From the NCBI GenBank assembly GCA_023150775.1, contig JAKLKE010000020.1, positions 1 through 41,250 of the forward strand: 41,250 nt of DNA, written 5' to 3'. Below are positions 23,453 through 31,556 of the stretch, piece after piece. The DNA is from Myxococcota bacterium (lineage in GTDB: Bacteria; Myxococcota_A; UBA796; CAJQPC01). Position numbers and translations under genes: made by a program. Below the pieces are notes generated by a model. That model searched no databases. It was given only the letters and a program-made list of their open reading frames with translations, and was not told the origin of the DNA. Position 1 is the first letter of the stretch, and the number at the start of each line of letters is the position of its first letter.

Positions 23453-25695
23453 CCCGCCGCCGCCTCGCCGCCCTCGTCGCGCTCGTCCTCACCCTCGCCT
23501 GGGTGCTCCTCGCGGCCTCGCGGGCCTCGCTGGAGGCGCCGCCGCCGAGCCTCACCCTGCTCGACCGCCACGGCGAGCTGCTCGGCGAGGTGGGCCGGGG
23601 CGACGATGAAGACCTCGGCGCCTGGCCCCTCGACCCCGTGCCGTGGCGGGTCGCCGCCGCCACGCTCTCCTTGGAGGACCGCCGCTTCTGGACCCACCCC
23701 GGCGTCGATCCCCAAGCGGTGGTGCGCGCGATCCGGCAGAACCTCGCCGCTGGGGAGGTGATCTCCGGCGCGTCCACCATCGCCATGCAGATCGCCCGGA
23801 TGCAGCGCCCGGCGCCACGCACCTTGCCCAACAAGGTCACCGAGGCCCTCGTCGCGCTCATGCTCACCGCGCGCTACGACCGAGACGTCTTGCTCGCCCA
23901 TTATTTACGTCTCACGCCCTATGGAAACCGCGCCCAAGGCATCGCTTACGCCGCCCGGCGTTACCTCGACAAGCCCGTGGCCGATCTCTCTTGGGCAGAG
24001 ACGGCGTTTCTGTGCGCCATCCCGCAGTCGCCCAGCCGTCACAACCCCATGAGCTATGAAGGCCGCCGCCGGGCGATCACCCGGGCGGGGCGGATCCTCG
24101 ACGCCTTGGCCCAAGACGGCCTCCTCAAAGAGCCAGAGCTCGGCCAAGCCCGGCGTGAGCTACAGACGATCGGCGTCTCAATCCGCCACACCCGCCCCTC
24201 AGAGACGCTCCACGCCGTGCTCGCCTTGGAGCGCCAGCTCAAGTGGACTGAAGGGATGGACCCGCGCGTCCACACCACCCTCGATCTCTCTGTGCAGCGT
24301 CTCGCCCAGCAGGCCGCCCGGGAGCAGCTCAACCTCTGGGCGCCTTATGGCGCGGGGCAGGCCGCCCTGATCGTGGTGAGTTTGCCCGAGGCCGAGGTGC
24401 TCGCCGCCGTGGGCTCGGTGGACTGGGGCGAAGGCAGCGTCGCCGGGGCCATTGACTTCACCCGCACCCCGCGCCCGCCGGGCAGCCTGCTCAAGCCCCT
24501 CGCCTACGCTGAGGCCTTAGAGCGCGGCGTCATTCAGCCCAACACCCCGCTCCTCGACGTCGGCCGCGCCCGAGACGGCATTCACGACGCCGACGGGCGC
24601 AGCCTCGGCCCGCTGATGCCGCGTGTGGCCTTGGGAAACTCCAGAAACGTGCCCGCCGTGGCCTTGGCCGAGGCCGTGGGGCTCAACGCTCTGTTTGATC
24701 GTTTCGTCTCACTGGGCCTACACAGAGGAGACGCTGACGCTGAAGAGGTCGGCTATGGCCTCGTGATCGGCGGCCTGAGCACGACGGCGCTCCAGGTGGC
24801 CGAGGCCTACACCGCGCTCGCTCTGGAGGGCCAAAAACGCGCCTTGAGCTGGGTGAAAGACCAGCCCGGCGAGGTCACGCGGATGTTCTCGCCCCAGGTG
24901 GCGCGGCTCGTGACGCTGTGGCTCGCCGACCCCCAAGCCCGCCTGCCGAGCTTCCCCCGCATGGGCTACTCCGAGCTGCCCTTCCCCACCGCCGTGAAGA
25001 CGGGCACCTCCCCCCAGGCCCGAGACGCCTGGGCTGTCGCCTGGACCGATCGCCACCTCGTCGTCGCCTGGATCGGCCACCCCGACTGGCGCCCGATGAC
25101 CGCCGCGAGCGGCTACCGCGCCGGGGCGTCCTTGGCCCAGCGTGTGCTCCTGGAGCTGGAGGCCGACCGCGCCGACGGCCTCTCCGACACACAGTTCCCC
25201 GCCCCCGAGGGCTGGCCGCTCGTGGAGGTCTGCCCGCTCTCGGGCCAGGCCGCGACGGAGGCCTGCGGCCAGACCACCCAAGAGCACGTCGCCGAGGCCC
25301 CCGCTCTGTGCACAATGCACACGGTCGAGGCGGGCCGTGTGGTCCTGCGCCCCGACCCCCGCTGGCTCGACTGGGCGGCGTCCGAGGGCCTGCCCCTGGC
25401 CCAAGACGCCGCGCCGACCGACGCCGAGCCCACCCTGGCCCTGCTCTCCCCCCGCGGCGGCGAGCGCCTGACCATCGACCCCGAGCAGCCCGCCGAGGCC
25501 GCCACCTTCGCCCTGCGTGTGGCCGTCACCCCCGCCGCCGAGCAGGTGCTGTGGGTGATCGACGGCGAGCCCTGGGCCCTGGTCGAGGCGCCCTACGCCG
25601 CCCGCTGGCCCCTGAGCCCAGGCGTGCACCGAATCCGCGCCGAGCTGCCCTGGACGACGATCCGCTCGGACGAGGTGACGATTGAGGTGAGGTGA
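23449..25695 (+). CDS. pbpC: Penicillin-binding protein 1C (bifunctional peptidoglycan synthase)
   Basis: 748 residues. The N-terminal membrane anchor is at about 6-24. The GT51 glycosyltransferase has LSLEDRRFWTHPGVDP (Glu near 77) and GASTIAMQIAR. The transpeptidase has SLLK (Ser346 nucleophile, Lys349), SRN (398-400) and KTGTS (517-521). A C-terminal BiPBP_C beta domain covers about 660-745. It polymerises and cross-links lipid II in the periplasm. The length is close to the E. coli protein (about 770). In many genomes pbpC sits next to a bacterial alpha-2-macroglobulin gene; here the upstream neighbour is the NACHT gene, joined by an ATGA overlap (23449-23452). ATG 23449 is the natural family start, lying just before the anchor. 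Confidence 0.95.
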   Translation: MTRRRLAALVALVLTLAWVLLAASRASLEAPPPSLTLLDRHGELLGEVGRGDDEDLGAWPLDPVPWRVAAATLSLEDRRFWTHPGVDPQAVVRAIRQNLAAGEVISGASTIAMQIARMQRPAPRTLPNKVTEALVALMLTARYDRDVLLAHYLRLTPYGNRAQGIAYAARRYLDKPVADLSWAETAFLCAIPQSPSRHNPMSYEGRRRAITRAGRILDALAQDGLLKEPELGQARRELQTIGVSIRHTRPSETLHAVLALERQLKWTEGMDPRVHTTLDLSVQRLAQQAAREQLNLWAPYGAGQAALIVVSLPEAEVLAAVGSVDWGEGSVAGAIDFTRTPRPPGSLLKPLAYAEALERGVIQPNTPLLDVGRARDGIHDADGRSLGPLMPRVALGNSRNVPAVALAEAVGLNALFDRFVSLGLHRGDADAEEVGYGLVIGGLSTTALQVAEAYTALALEGQKRALSWVKDQPGEVTRMFSPQVARLVTLWLADPQARLPSFPRMGYSELPFPTAVKTGTSPQARDAWAVAWTDRHLVVAWIGHPDWRPMTAASGYRAGASLAQRVLLELEADRADGLSDTQFPAPEGWPLVEVCPLSGQAATEACGQTTQEHVAEAPALCTMHTVEAGRVVLRPDPRWLDWAASEGLPLAQDAAPTDAEPTLALLSPRGGERLTIDPEQPAEAATFALRVAVTPAAEQVLWVIDGEPWALVEAPYAARWPLSPGVHRIRAELPWTTIRSDEVTIEVR

Positions 25696-25696
25696 C

Positions 25697-25789
25697 GTTC
25701 CCAACAGGTGATTGACGCGCCCAGCGCAGGTCGGGAACCTCCCCAACCGACGATCGACGCGCCCAGCGCCCCTCAGGAACCTCCCCCAG
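25697..25789. repeat. Short intergenic tandem repeat, 42-bp period
   Basis: Units starting at 25710 and 25752 share GATYGACGCGCCCAGCGC, and GGAACCTCCCC follows a few bases later. A partial copy precedes them (CCCAACAGGTGATTG against CCCAACCGACGATCG). It lies between the convergent pbpC and tex genes. No hairpin-plus-T-run terminator is visible. Confidence 0.6.
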
Positions 25790-25798
25790 CGCCCCCGG

Positions 25799-28141
25799 TC
25801 ACCGCCGCCGCTGCTCCAACAGCGCCTTAAACGCGTCGTTGAACGGCTCCTCCTTCTTCTTCGCCTGCGGCGGCGGCGGCGGCGGCGCCTGCCGCTGCCC
25901 ACCGCCCTGCCCCGGCCTCGGCGCGCCACCCTGCGGCCGACCGCCGCCCTGCTGCCCCGCGTGCTGGCTCTGCGCCGCGCCCGCGTCGCTCCGCATCGTC
26001 AGGGCGATCCGTTTACGCGGCAGGTCCACCTCGACCACACGCACCTGCACGATGTCGCCGGCCTTCACGACCTCGTAAGGGTCCTTCACGAAGCGGTCGG
26101 CGAGCTGGCTGATGTGCACGAGGCCGTCTTGGTGTACGCCCACGTCTACGAAGGCGCCGAAGTTGGTGACGTTCGTGACCACACCCTCCAGGCGCATCCC
26201 GGGCTTGAGGTCCTCGACCTTCTCTACGCCGTCGAGGAACTTCGCGGCCTTGAAGGTGGGGCGCGGGTCGCGGCCGGGTTTTTCGAGCTCGGCGAGGATG
26301 TCTTTGACGGTCGGCAGACCAAACTGGGCGTCGGTGAAGCGCTCGGGGCGCAGGCCACGCAGCACAGACTCGTTGCCGATCACCTGCTGGATGGGTTTGC
26401 CCGCTGCGGCCAAGATGCGCTGCACCACCGGGTAAGCCTCGGGGTGAACGGACGAGGCGTCCAGGGGGTCGTCGCCGTCGAGGATTCGCAAGAAGCCCGC
26501 GCACTGCTCGAAGGTCTTGGGGCCCAGGCGCGGCACGTCGAGGAGCTGGCGGCGGTGTTTGAAGCGCCCGTGGGTGTCACGGTAGGCCACGATGCCCCGG
26601 GCGAGGCTGGGGCTCAGGCCGGCCACGCGCTGGAGCAGGGTGGGGCTGGCGAGGTTCAGCTCCACGCCCACGGCGTTCACGCAGTCCTCGATGACGTTGT
26701 CCAGGGCCCGGGCGAGGTCGCCCTGATCCACGTCGTGTTGGTATTGGCCCACGCCGATGGACTTGGGGTCGATCTTCACCAGCTCGGCCAAGGGGTCTTG
26801 CAGGCGGCGGGCGATGGACACCGCGCCGCGGAGGCTCACGTCGAGGTCAGGCAGCTCGTCCGAGGCCAGCTCGGAGGCGGAGTACACAGACGCCCCGGCC
26901 TCGCTCACGACCACCTTCGTCACCTTGGCGCCGTCAGGGCCCAGGGCCTCGATGAGCTCGGCGGCGAGCTTGTCCGTCTCGCGGCTGGCCGTGCCGTTGC
27001 CGATGGCGATGAGATCGACGTTGTGGCGGCGAACCAGCACAGTCAAGGTCTTCAGCGAGCCCTGCCAGTCGTTCTTGGGCTGGTGGGGGTAGACGGTGGT
27101 GGTCTCTAACACCCGGCCCGTGCCGTCCACGACGGCCACCTTGACGCCGGTGCGGATGCCCGGGTCGAGGCCCAAGGTGGCCCGGGCCCCGGCGGGGGCG
27201 GCGAGGAGCACCTGGCGCAGGTTCTTGGAGAAGACGGAGATGGCCTCCTCTTCAGCCCGGGCGCGCAGCTCGTTGAGCAGGGCCAGCTCGGCGCGGATCG
27301 AGAGCTTCACCCGCCAGGCGAGGCGCACGGTCTCGGCGATGAACTTGTCGCCGGGGCGGCCTTGGTCGGCCCAGCCGAAGCGCGCGGCGACCTCTCGCTC
27401 GCCGAAGGTGGGCACGAGGCCCTCGGCGTCGATGAGCTCCAGGTTGAGCACCTCTTCAGCGCGGCCACGAAACATCGCCAGGGCGCGGTGCGAGGGGATG
27501 GCGCCCAGGGCCTCGTCCACCTCGAAGTAGTCGCGGAAACGGGACGCCGGGTCGTTCTTGCCCTCACGCACCCGGGACTGCACGCGGCCGTGCTTGCGCA
27601 GGTGCGCCCGGATGGCCTCGTTCACGTCAGCGTTCTCGGCCACCCGGGCGAGCAGGATCTCCCGGGCGCCCTCGACGACGGCGCGCACGTCGGCGAAGCC
27701 GCGCTCGGGGTCGACGAAGGGCGGGGCGTGGGCCTCGGGGGGCTTGGACGGGTCGGCCAAGATCGCGTCCGCCAGGGGCTCCAGTCCGGCCTCGATGGCG
27801 AGCTGGGCCTTGGTGCGGCGCTTCTGGCGGTAAGGGAGGTAGAGGTCCTCCAGGCGGGCGAGGGTCTCGGCCTCCATGAGCTGGGCGCGGAGCTCGTCGG
27901 TGAGCTTGCCCATCTCGTCGATGGCCTTGATGACCCGCTCACGCTCGGCCTCCAAGGCGCGTAAACCCCGAAGGCGCTCCTCCAGGCGGCGGAGCTGGAT
28001 GTCGTCGAGGCCGTCCGTGGCCTCCTTGCGGTAACGGGCGATGAACGGCACCGTGGCGCCCTCGTCGAGCAGCCGCACGGCGGCCTCGACCTGGCGGGGG
28101 TTCACAGCGAGCTCTTCAGCGATTCGGAGGACGACGTTCAT
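25799..28141 (-). CDS. tex: Tex family RNA-binding transcription accessory protein
   Basis: 780 residues, near the E. coli YhgF length (773). Order of parts: Tex N-terminal helical region (1-320; IARYRKEATDGLDDIQLRRL near 35), YqgF/RNase H-like domain (about 325-450; LGLDPGIRTGVKVAVVDGTG), helix-hairpin-helix region (about 490-570; YRDTHGRFKHRRQLLDVPRL), S1 domain (about 650-720; EGVVTNVTNFGAFVDVGVHQ), then a Gly/Gln/Pro-rich tail ending in a basic segment. ATG 28141 has GGAG 5 nt upstream. Tex binds nucleic acid and associates with transcription; it is cytoplasmic and nearly universal. The low-complexity tail after the S1 domain could extend RNA contact (inference). It lies 57 bp downstream of the L-domain lipoprotein gene. 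Confidence 0.97.
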   Translation of the reverse strand: MNVVLRIAEELAVNPRQVEAAVRLLDEGATVPFIARYRKEATDGLDDIQLRRLEERLRGLRALEAERERVIKAIDEMGKLTDELRAQLMEAETLARLEDLYLPYRQKRRTKAQLAIEAGLEPLADAILADPSKPPEAHAPPFVDPERGFADVRAVVEGAREILLARVAENADVNEAIRAHLRKHGRVQSRVREGKNDPASRFRDYFEVDEALGAIPSHRALAMFRGRAEEVLNLELIDAEGLVPTFGEREVAARFGWADQGRPGDKFIAETVRLAWRVKLSIRAELALLNELRARAEEEAISVFSKNLRQVLLAAPAGARATLGLDPGIRTGVKVAVVDGTGRVLETTTVYPHQPKNDWQGSLKTLTVLVRRHNVDLIAIGNGTASRETDKLAAELIEALGPDGAKVTKVVVSEAGASVYSASELASDELPDLDVSLRGAVSIARRLQDPLAELVKIDPKSIGVGQYQHDVDQGDLARALDNVIEDCVNAVGVELNLASPTLLQRVAGLSPSLARGIVAYRDTHGRFKHRRQLLDVPRLGPKTFEQCAGFLRILDGDDPLDASSVHPEAYPVVQRILAAAGKPIQQVIGNESVLRGLRPERFTDAQFGLPTVKDILAELEKPGRDPRPTFKAAKFLDGVEKVEDLKPGMRLEGVVTNVTNFGAFVDVGVHQDGLVHISQLADRFVKDPYEVVKAGDIVQVRVVEVDLPRKRIALTMRSDAGAAQSQHAGQQGGGRPQGGAPRPGQGGGQRQAPPPPPPQAKKKEEPFNDAFKALLEQRRR

Positions 28142-28198
28142 TCCAGCTCCAGCGGGGGCCCCTTGGGTAACGGCCCGGGGATCCCGCCGCCAGGGAGC

Positions 28199-30358
28199 CT
28201 AGGGGACGCCGCCGCTGATCTTCACGGCGCCGCCGATGTTCGCCACGCCGATCTGGTCACGCAGCGCCTCGGCGTGCGCCCGGCTCAAAGAGGAGTTGTA
28301 GGTGAGGCTGAAGTCGCCGCCGACAGACCCGAGGCCAAAGAGCGCGTTGAGGTCGGTGAGGAGTCCGTTTGAGCTGACCTCAAGCTCGTCATCAACGCTG
28401 AGCAGGCCCTCAAGGCCGGTCAGGCTCACCAAGACGGAGTTGCCGTGGATGTACAGCTCGCTCAGCTCGGTGATCCCGCTGAGCGCGCTCAGGTCGGTGA
28501 GCTTGGGGTTCTGGCTCAGATAGAGCTGCCCGTCAAGATCGATGAGGGCCTCCAGCCCATGCAGGCTCTCCAAGGAGGCGTTGTCGTCAATGATCAAGTT
28601 CGTGCCGATGGTCGCCAGCTTGTCGAGGCCGCTGAGGTTGATGAGCTTGGCGTTCTGGCTGATCTCGATGCGGGTCTTGGCGAGCTTGAGGCCATCCAGG
28701 CCGCCCAGGTCGGTGAGCTGGTCGCTGTTGTTGATCAGCAGCCCGTCCGTGATGACCTTGACGTTCTCCAGCCCCGTCAAGCTCGTGAGGCCCTTGAGCC
28801 GCCGAATCTGCAGGTGGCCCTCAACGCGGGTGGCCGAGGACAGCTCGGCGAAGTTCACCAAGGCCGGGGAGTCGGCGAAGCTCAGCGCAGGCAAGGTGGT
28901 CAGGCGCTCAAAGCCCGCCAACGAGGAGAGCAGGGGGTTGTCGCCGATGTAGATCGAGCTCGTGACGGCGGTGAGGGCGGGCAGCTTGATCCCCGTCATC
29001 GCGTCGCAGTACATGAGCTGGACGGAGCCGATGGTCGAGAGCGCGCTGAGGTCGCTGAGGTCGGTCAAGCCCTCGACGTCATCCAGGGACAGGCTGTCGC
29101 CGATCGTGGTGAGGCTGGAGAGGCCGGAGAGGTTCTCCAGCGCCAACGAGGCCAGCTTGAGGCTCCCGCCGATGGACGTGAGGCCCTCTAAGCCGTCGAG
29201 GTTCGTCAACGCTGGGGCGTCGATGATGGCCAGATCGCCGCTCAGGGTGGTCAAGAAGCCCAAGCCGCTGAGGCCCACGAGGGAGCTCGCGCCGTCAATG
29301 ACCACGCTGTCGACCCACAGCGAGGGGTTGAGGCCGTCGAGGTGGGTGAGGCCATCAAGGGACTGAAGGTACAGCTCGCCGCCGATGAACACGAGGGCGT
29401 GGAGGCCAGAGAGATCCCCGCTGGCGGGTTGCAGCCTCTGAAAGATGAGGTCACCGCCGACGCTGGTGAGGCCCGAGAGGCCGCTGAGGTCAGGGAGAGA
29501 CGGGCTGGGGGTGCTCAGGGTGAGGCTACCCCCCACTTCAGTCAAGGCGCTGAGGCCGGAGAGGTCGCTGAGGCCAGAGGCGCGGAGCTCCAGCGACCCC
29601 GTCACCCACTCCAAGGCCGACAGACCGTTCAGATGGGTGAGGTCGCCGGACCTCTCCGCCTCCAGCAGAACATCTCCGTCGACGCCCACAACACAAGAGA
29701 GCAGCTTGAGCTGAGCGTCATCCACGAGGTCCAGCGTCAAGTCGCCGTGGATCTCCCGGTCGCAGGCCGCTGCGCAGACCTTCGCGAGGTTCCCGAACTC
29801 CACGTCCTCGGTGAAGGGGTCGCCGGCGTGCAGCCTCGGGTCCGAGGGGGCGCAGTCGTCGGCGTTGGCGACGCCATCTCCATCAACATCATCATCGCCC
29901 TTCGCCTCGCGACAGTCATCGTCTTCGCCGGGGTACACCCTGGGGTCGGTGTCGTCGCAGTCAGAGACGCCGGCATAACCATCGCCGTCGAGGTCGTCGT
30001 CGAGGGTCAACTCGTCACAGTCGTCGTCGAGGCCGTTGTAGGGGATCTCAGCGACGCCGGGGTTGACCAGCGGATCCCGATCACGGCAGTCTTCGGCGCG
30101 AATGTAGCCGTCGCCGTCTACATCGTCGTCGGGGGTGCTGGGATCGCAGTCGTCGTCGAGGCCGTTGTAGAGCCGCTCTGTGTCGCTGGGAGAGACGGAG
30201 GGGTCTGTGTCGTCGCAGTCCAGGTCCACGGCCCAACCGTCGCCGTCGCCGTCCACGGGCGCGGTGTCGTCGACGCTGTCTTCGCCCGTGTCGAGGGGCT
30301 CTTTGTCGCCGCAAGCCAGCAGACCGACGGCAAAGAGGAGGCTGAGGTGAGGTCGCAT
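28199..30358 (-). CDS. Surface lipoprotein: metal-binding repeats plus leucine-rich receptor-L-type repeats
   Basis: 719 residues from ATG 30358 (GGAG 5 nt upstream). The frame continues 224 codons further up, but only as antisense of the next gene. The signal peptide ends in the lipobox LLAC (Cys16). Residues about 35-170 contain four to five metal-binding motifs of the form DxDGDGxxxxxDCDDxDPxxxP, three of them followed by YNGLDDDCD or similar. Residues about 190-715 are at least 18 repeats of about 24 residues, such as LSGLSALTEVGGSLTLS and LDGLEGLTSIGGSLKLA, a right-handed beta-solenoid like the receptor L domain. The pattern is common in myxobacterial surface proteins. Probably outer-membrane anchored and ligand-binding (inference). 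It diverges from the SGNH hydrolase gene over 105 bp. Confidence 0.88.
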   Translation of the reverse strand: MRPHLSLLFAVGLLACGDKEPLDTGEDSVDDTAPVDGDGDGWAVDLDCDDTDPSVSPSDTERLYNGLDDDCDPSTPDDDVDGDGYIRAEDCRDRDPLVNPGVAEIPYNGLDDDCDELTLDDDLDGDGYAGVSDCDDTDPRVYPGEDDDCREAKGDDDVDGDGVANADDCAPSDPRLHAGDPFTEDVEFGNLAKVCAAACDREIHGDLTLDLVDDAQLKLLSCVVGVDGDVLLEAERSGDLTHLNGLSALEWVTGSLELRASGLSDLSGLSALTEVGGSLTLSTPSPSLPDLSGLSGLTSVGGDLIFQRLQPASGDLSGLHALVFIGGELYLQSLDGLTHLDGLNPSLWVDSVVIDGASSLVGLSGLGFLTTLSGDLAIIDAPALTNLDGLEGLTSIGGSLKLASLALENLSGLSSLTTIGDSLSLDDVEGLTDLSDLSALSTIGSVQLMYCDAMTGIKLPALTAVTSSIYIGDNPLLSSLAGFERLTTLPALSFADSPALVNFAELSSATRVEGHLQIRRLKGLTSLTGLENVKVITDGLLINNSDQLTDLGGLDGLKLAKTRIEISQNAKLINLSGLDKLATIGTNLIIDDNASLESLHGLEALIDLDGQLYLSQNPKLTDLSALSGITELSELYIHGNSVLVSLTGLEGLLSVDDELEVSSNGLLTDLNALFGLGSVGGDFSLTYNSSLSRAHAEALRDQIGVANIGGAVKISGGVP

Positions 30359-30463
30359 CGACGCTCCGTTTGTCCGGGATGTTCGATAGAGCGCCGCCGC
30401 CGCCGAGGGGATCACCTTTTTGTCTCGTGGCGTTTGCGGTAGACTCTCGCCGAAGGAGCGGCC

Positions 30464-31528
30464 ATGAAGGCGACACGCGCGGCGGGCCTCGCGCTGCTGA
30501 CCACCCTGGTGTTTTTTGCGGGCGCCGAGGGCCTCGCGCGCCTCGTCTATGGCGCACCCCGGCCGATGATGGGCGTGGAGCGCCAAGACGCCTACCTGCA
30601 TGTGGACGGCGACGGTGTGGTCGTGAACCACCACCTCAAGGACGAGGCCCCGGTGCGGGTGCCCCGCGCCGTAGATCAGCCCCGGGCCCTGTTTGTCGGC
30701 GGCAGCTCCGTGCACCAGGGGGTGCCGCCGCGCCCCCAGGAGTGGCCCGCCGTCGTCGGGGAGCTGCTGCGCGCGGACACGGTGAACTTGGGCTCGCCGG
30801 GCCTGGACTCGAACGATCTGGTGCAGGTCGTGACCGAGGCCGAGGTGCTCACCCACAAGGTGATGGTCGTCTACGTCGGGCACAATGACTTCGCCAACGC
30901 CTTTATGCGGGCGCGCTTCGCTGGCGGCGGCTCTCGGGCCCTCGCGCGGCTGCGGGTGGCGCTCATGGGTCTGCGACTGTTCACGCTGCTCGACGACCGC
31001 TTCGCCAGCCGAGGCGCCGGGCGCCGCCAAGAGGAGGCCGGGGTGCCGATCCTCAGCGCCGGAGAGAAGGCGGAGATCTTGAGCGGCTTAGAGGCGAACC
31101 TCCACACGATCGTTGAGACCTGCGGAGCTCGGGGCGTGAACGTCGTGCTCGTGTCCCCGGCGTCCTCGGTGCTGCACCCTCCGGCGGAGCAGCTCTGCGA
31201 CACGAAGCGCTGCCTGAACGATGAGTTTCGTGCCGCCCAGGGCCTCGTGCGTCGAGATCCAAAGGCCGCTGCCGAGGCGTTCCGCGCCGTGCGGGACCGC
31301 GACTGGTCGTCGATCCGCGCGCCGAGCGAGGTGGTGGAGGTCTACCGCCGGGTCGCCCAAGAGACAGGCGCGCGGCTCGTCGAGGCCGAGGCGGGCTTAC
31401 CCCGGGCGGACGGCGTGAACCTGCCCGCCGAGCGCCTGTTCTTGGACCAGCTTCATTACTCCGTCGAGGGGCACCGGGCCTTGGCCGAGCTCGTCGCGCC
31501 GGCCATCGCTGAGGCGCTCATGCAATAG
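30464..31528 (+). CDS. Membrane-anchored SGNH/GDSL-type hydrolase
   Basis: 354 residues; ATG 30464 has AGGAG 6 nt upstream. An N-terminal hydrophobic segment (about 5-28) is an uncleaved anchor or signal. SGNH blocks are visible: FVGGSSVHQG (catalytic Ser), the Gly in VNLGSPGLDSND, VVYVGHNDF (Asn) and FLDQLHYSVEGH (Asp-x-x-His dyad). These enzymes are esterases or O-acetyl-group hydrolases acting on polysaccharide, peptidoglycan or lipid in the envelope. A weak -10-like TAGACT is at 30440-30445. The next gene begins 28 bp after its stop on the same strand. Confidence 0.88.
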   Translation: MKATRAAGLALLTTLVFFAGAEGLARLVYGAPRPMMGVERQDAYLHVDGDGVVVNHHLKDEAPVRVPRAVDQPRALFVGGSSVHQGVPPRPQEWPAVVGELLRADTVNLGSPGLDSNDLVQVVTEAEVLTHKVMVVYVGHNDFANAFMRARFAGGGSRALARLRVALMGLRLFTLLDDRFASRGAGRRQEEAGVPILSAGEKAEILSGLEANLHTIVETCGARGVNVVLVSPASSVLHPPAEQLCDTKRCLNDEFRAAQGLVRRDPKAAAEAFRAVRDRDWSSIRAPSEVVEVYRRVAQETGARLVEAEAGLPRADGVNLPAERLFLDQLHYSVEGHRALAELVAPAIAEALMQ

Positions 31529-31545
31529 AGGGCCGCGAAACGCGG

Positions 31546-31551
31546 TAAACT
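31546..31551 (+). promoter_or_regulatory. Candidate -10 just before the lipoprotein pair
   Basis: TAAACT ends 5 nt before ATG 31557, and no ribosome-binding site precedes that ATG. This fits a leaderless mRNA, although read-through from the hydrolase gene is equally possible. Confidence 0.3.
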
Positions 31552-31556
31552 GCGCC

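Noticed and set aside
25697-25789. CRISPR-like array
   Set aside because: Only about two copies with no unique spacers and no cas genes; it is a simple tandem repeat.
25712-27109. 465-codon plus-strand frame
   Set aside because: Antisense of tex, which is unambiguous.
30359-31030. 224-codon N-terminal extension of the L-domain lipoprotein
   Set aside because: It is antisense of the SGNH hydrolase gene. A signal peptide, lipobox and ribosome site fix the start at 30358.
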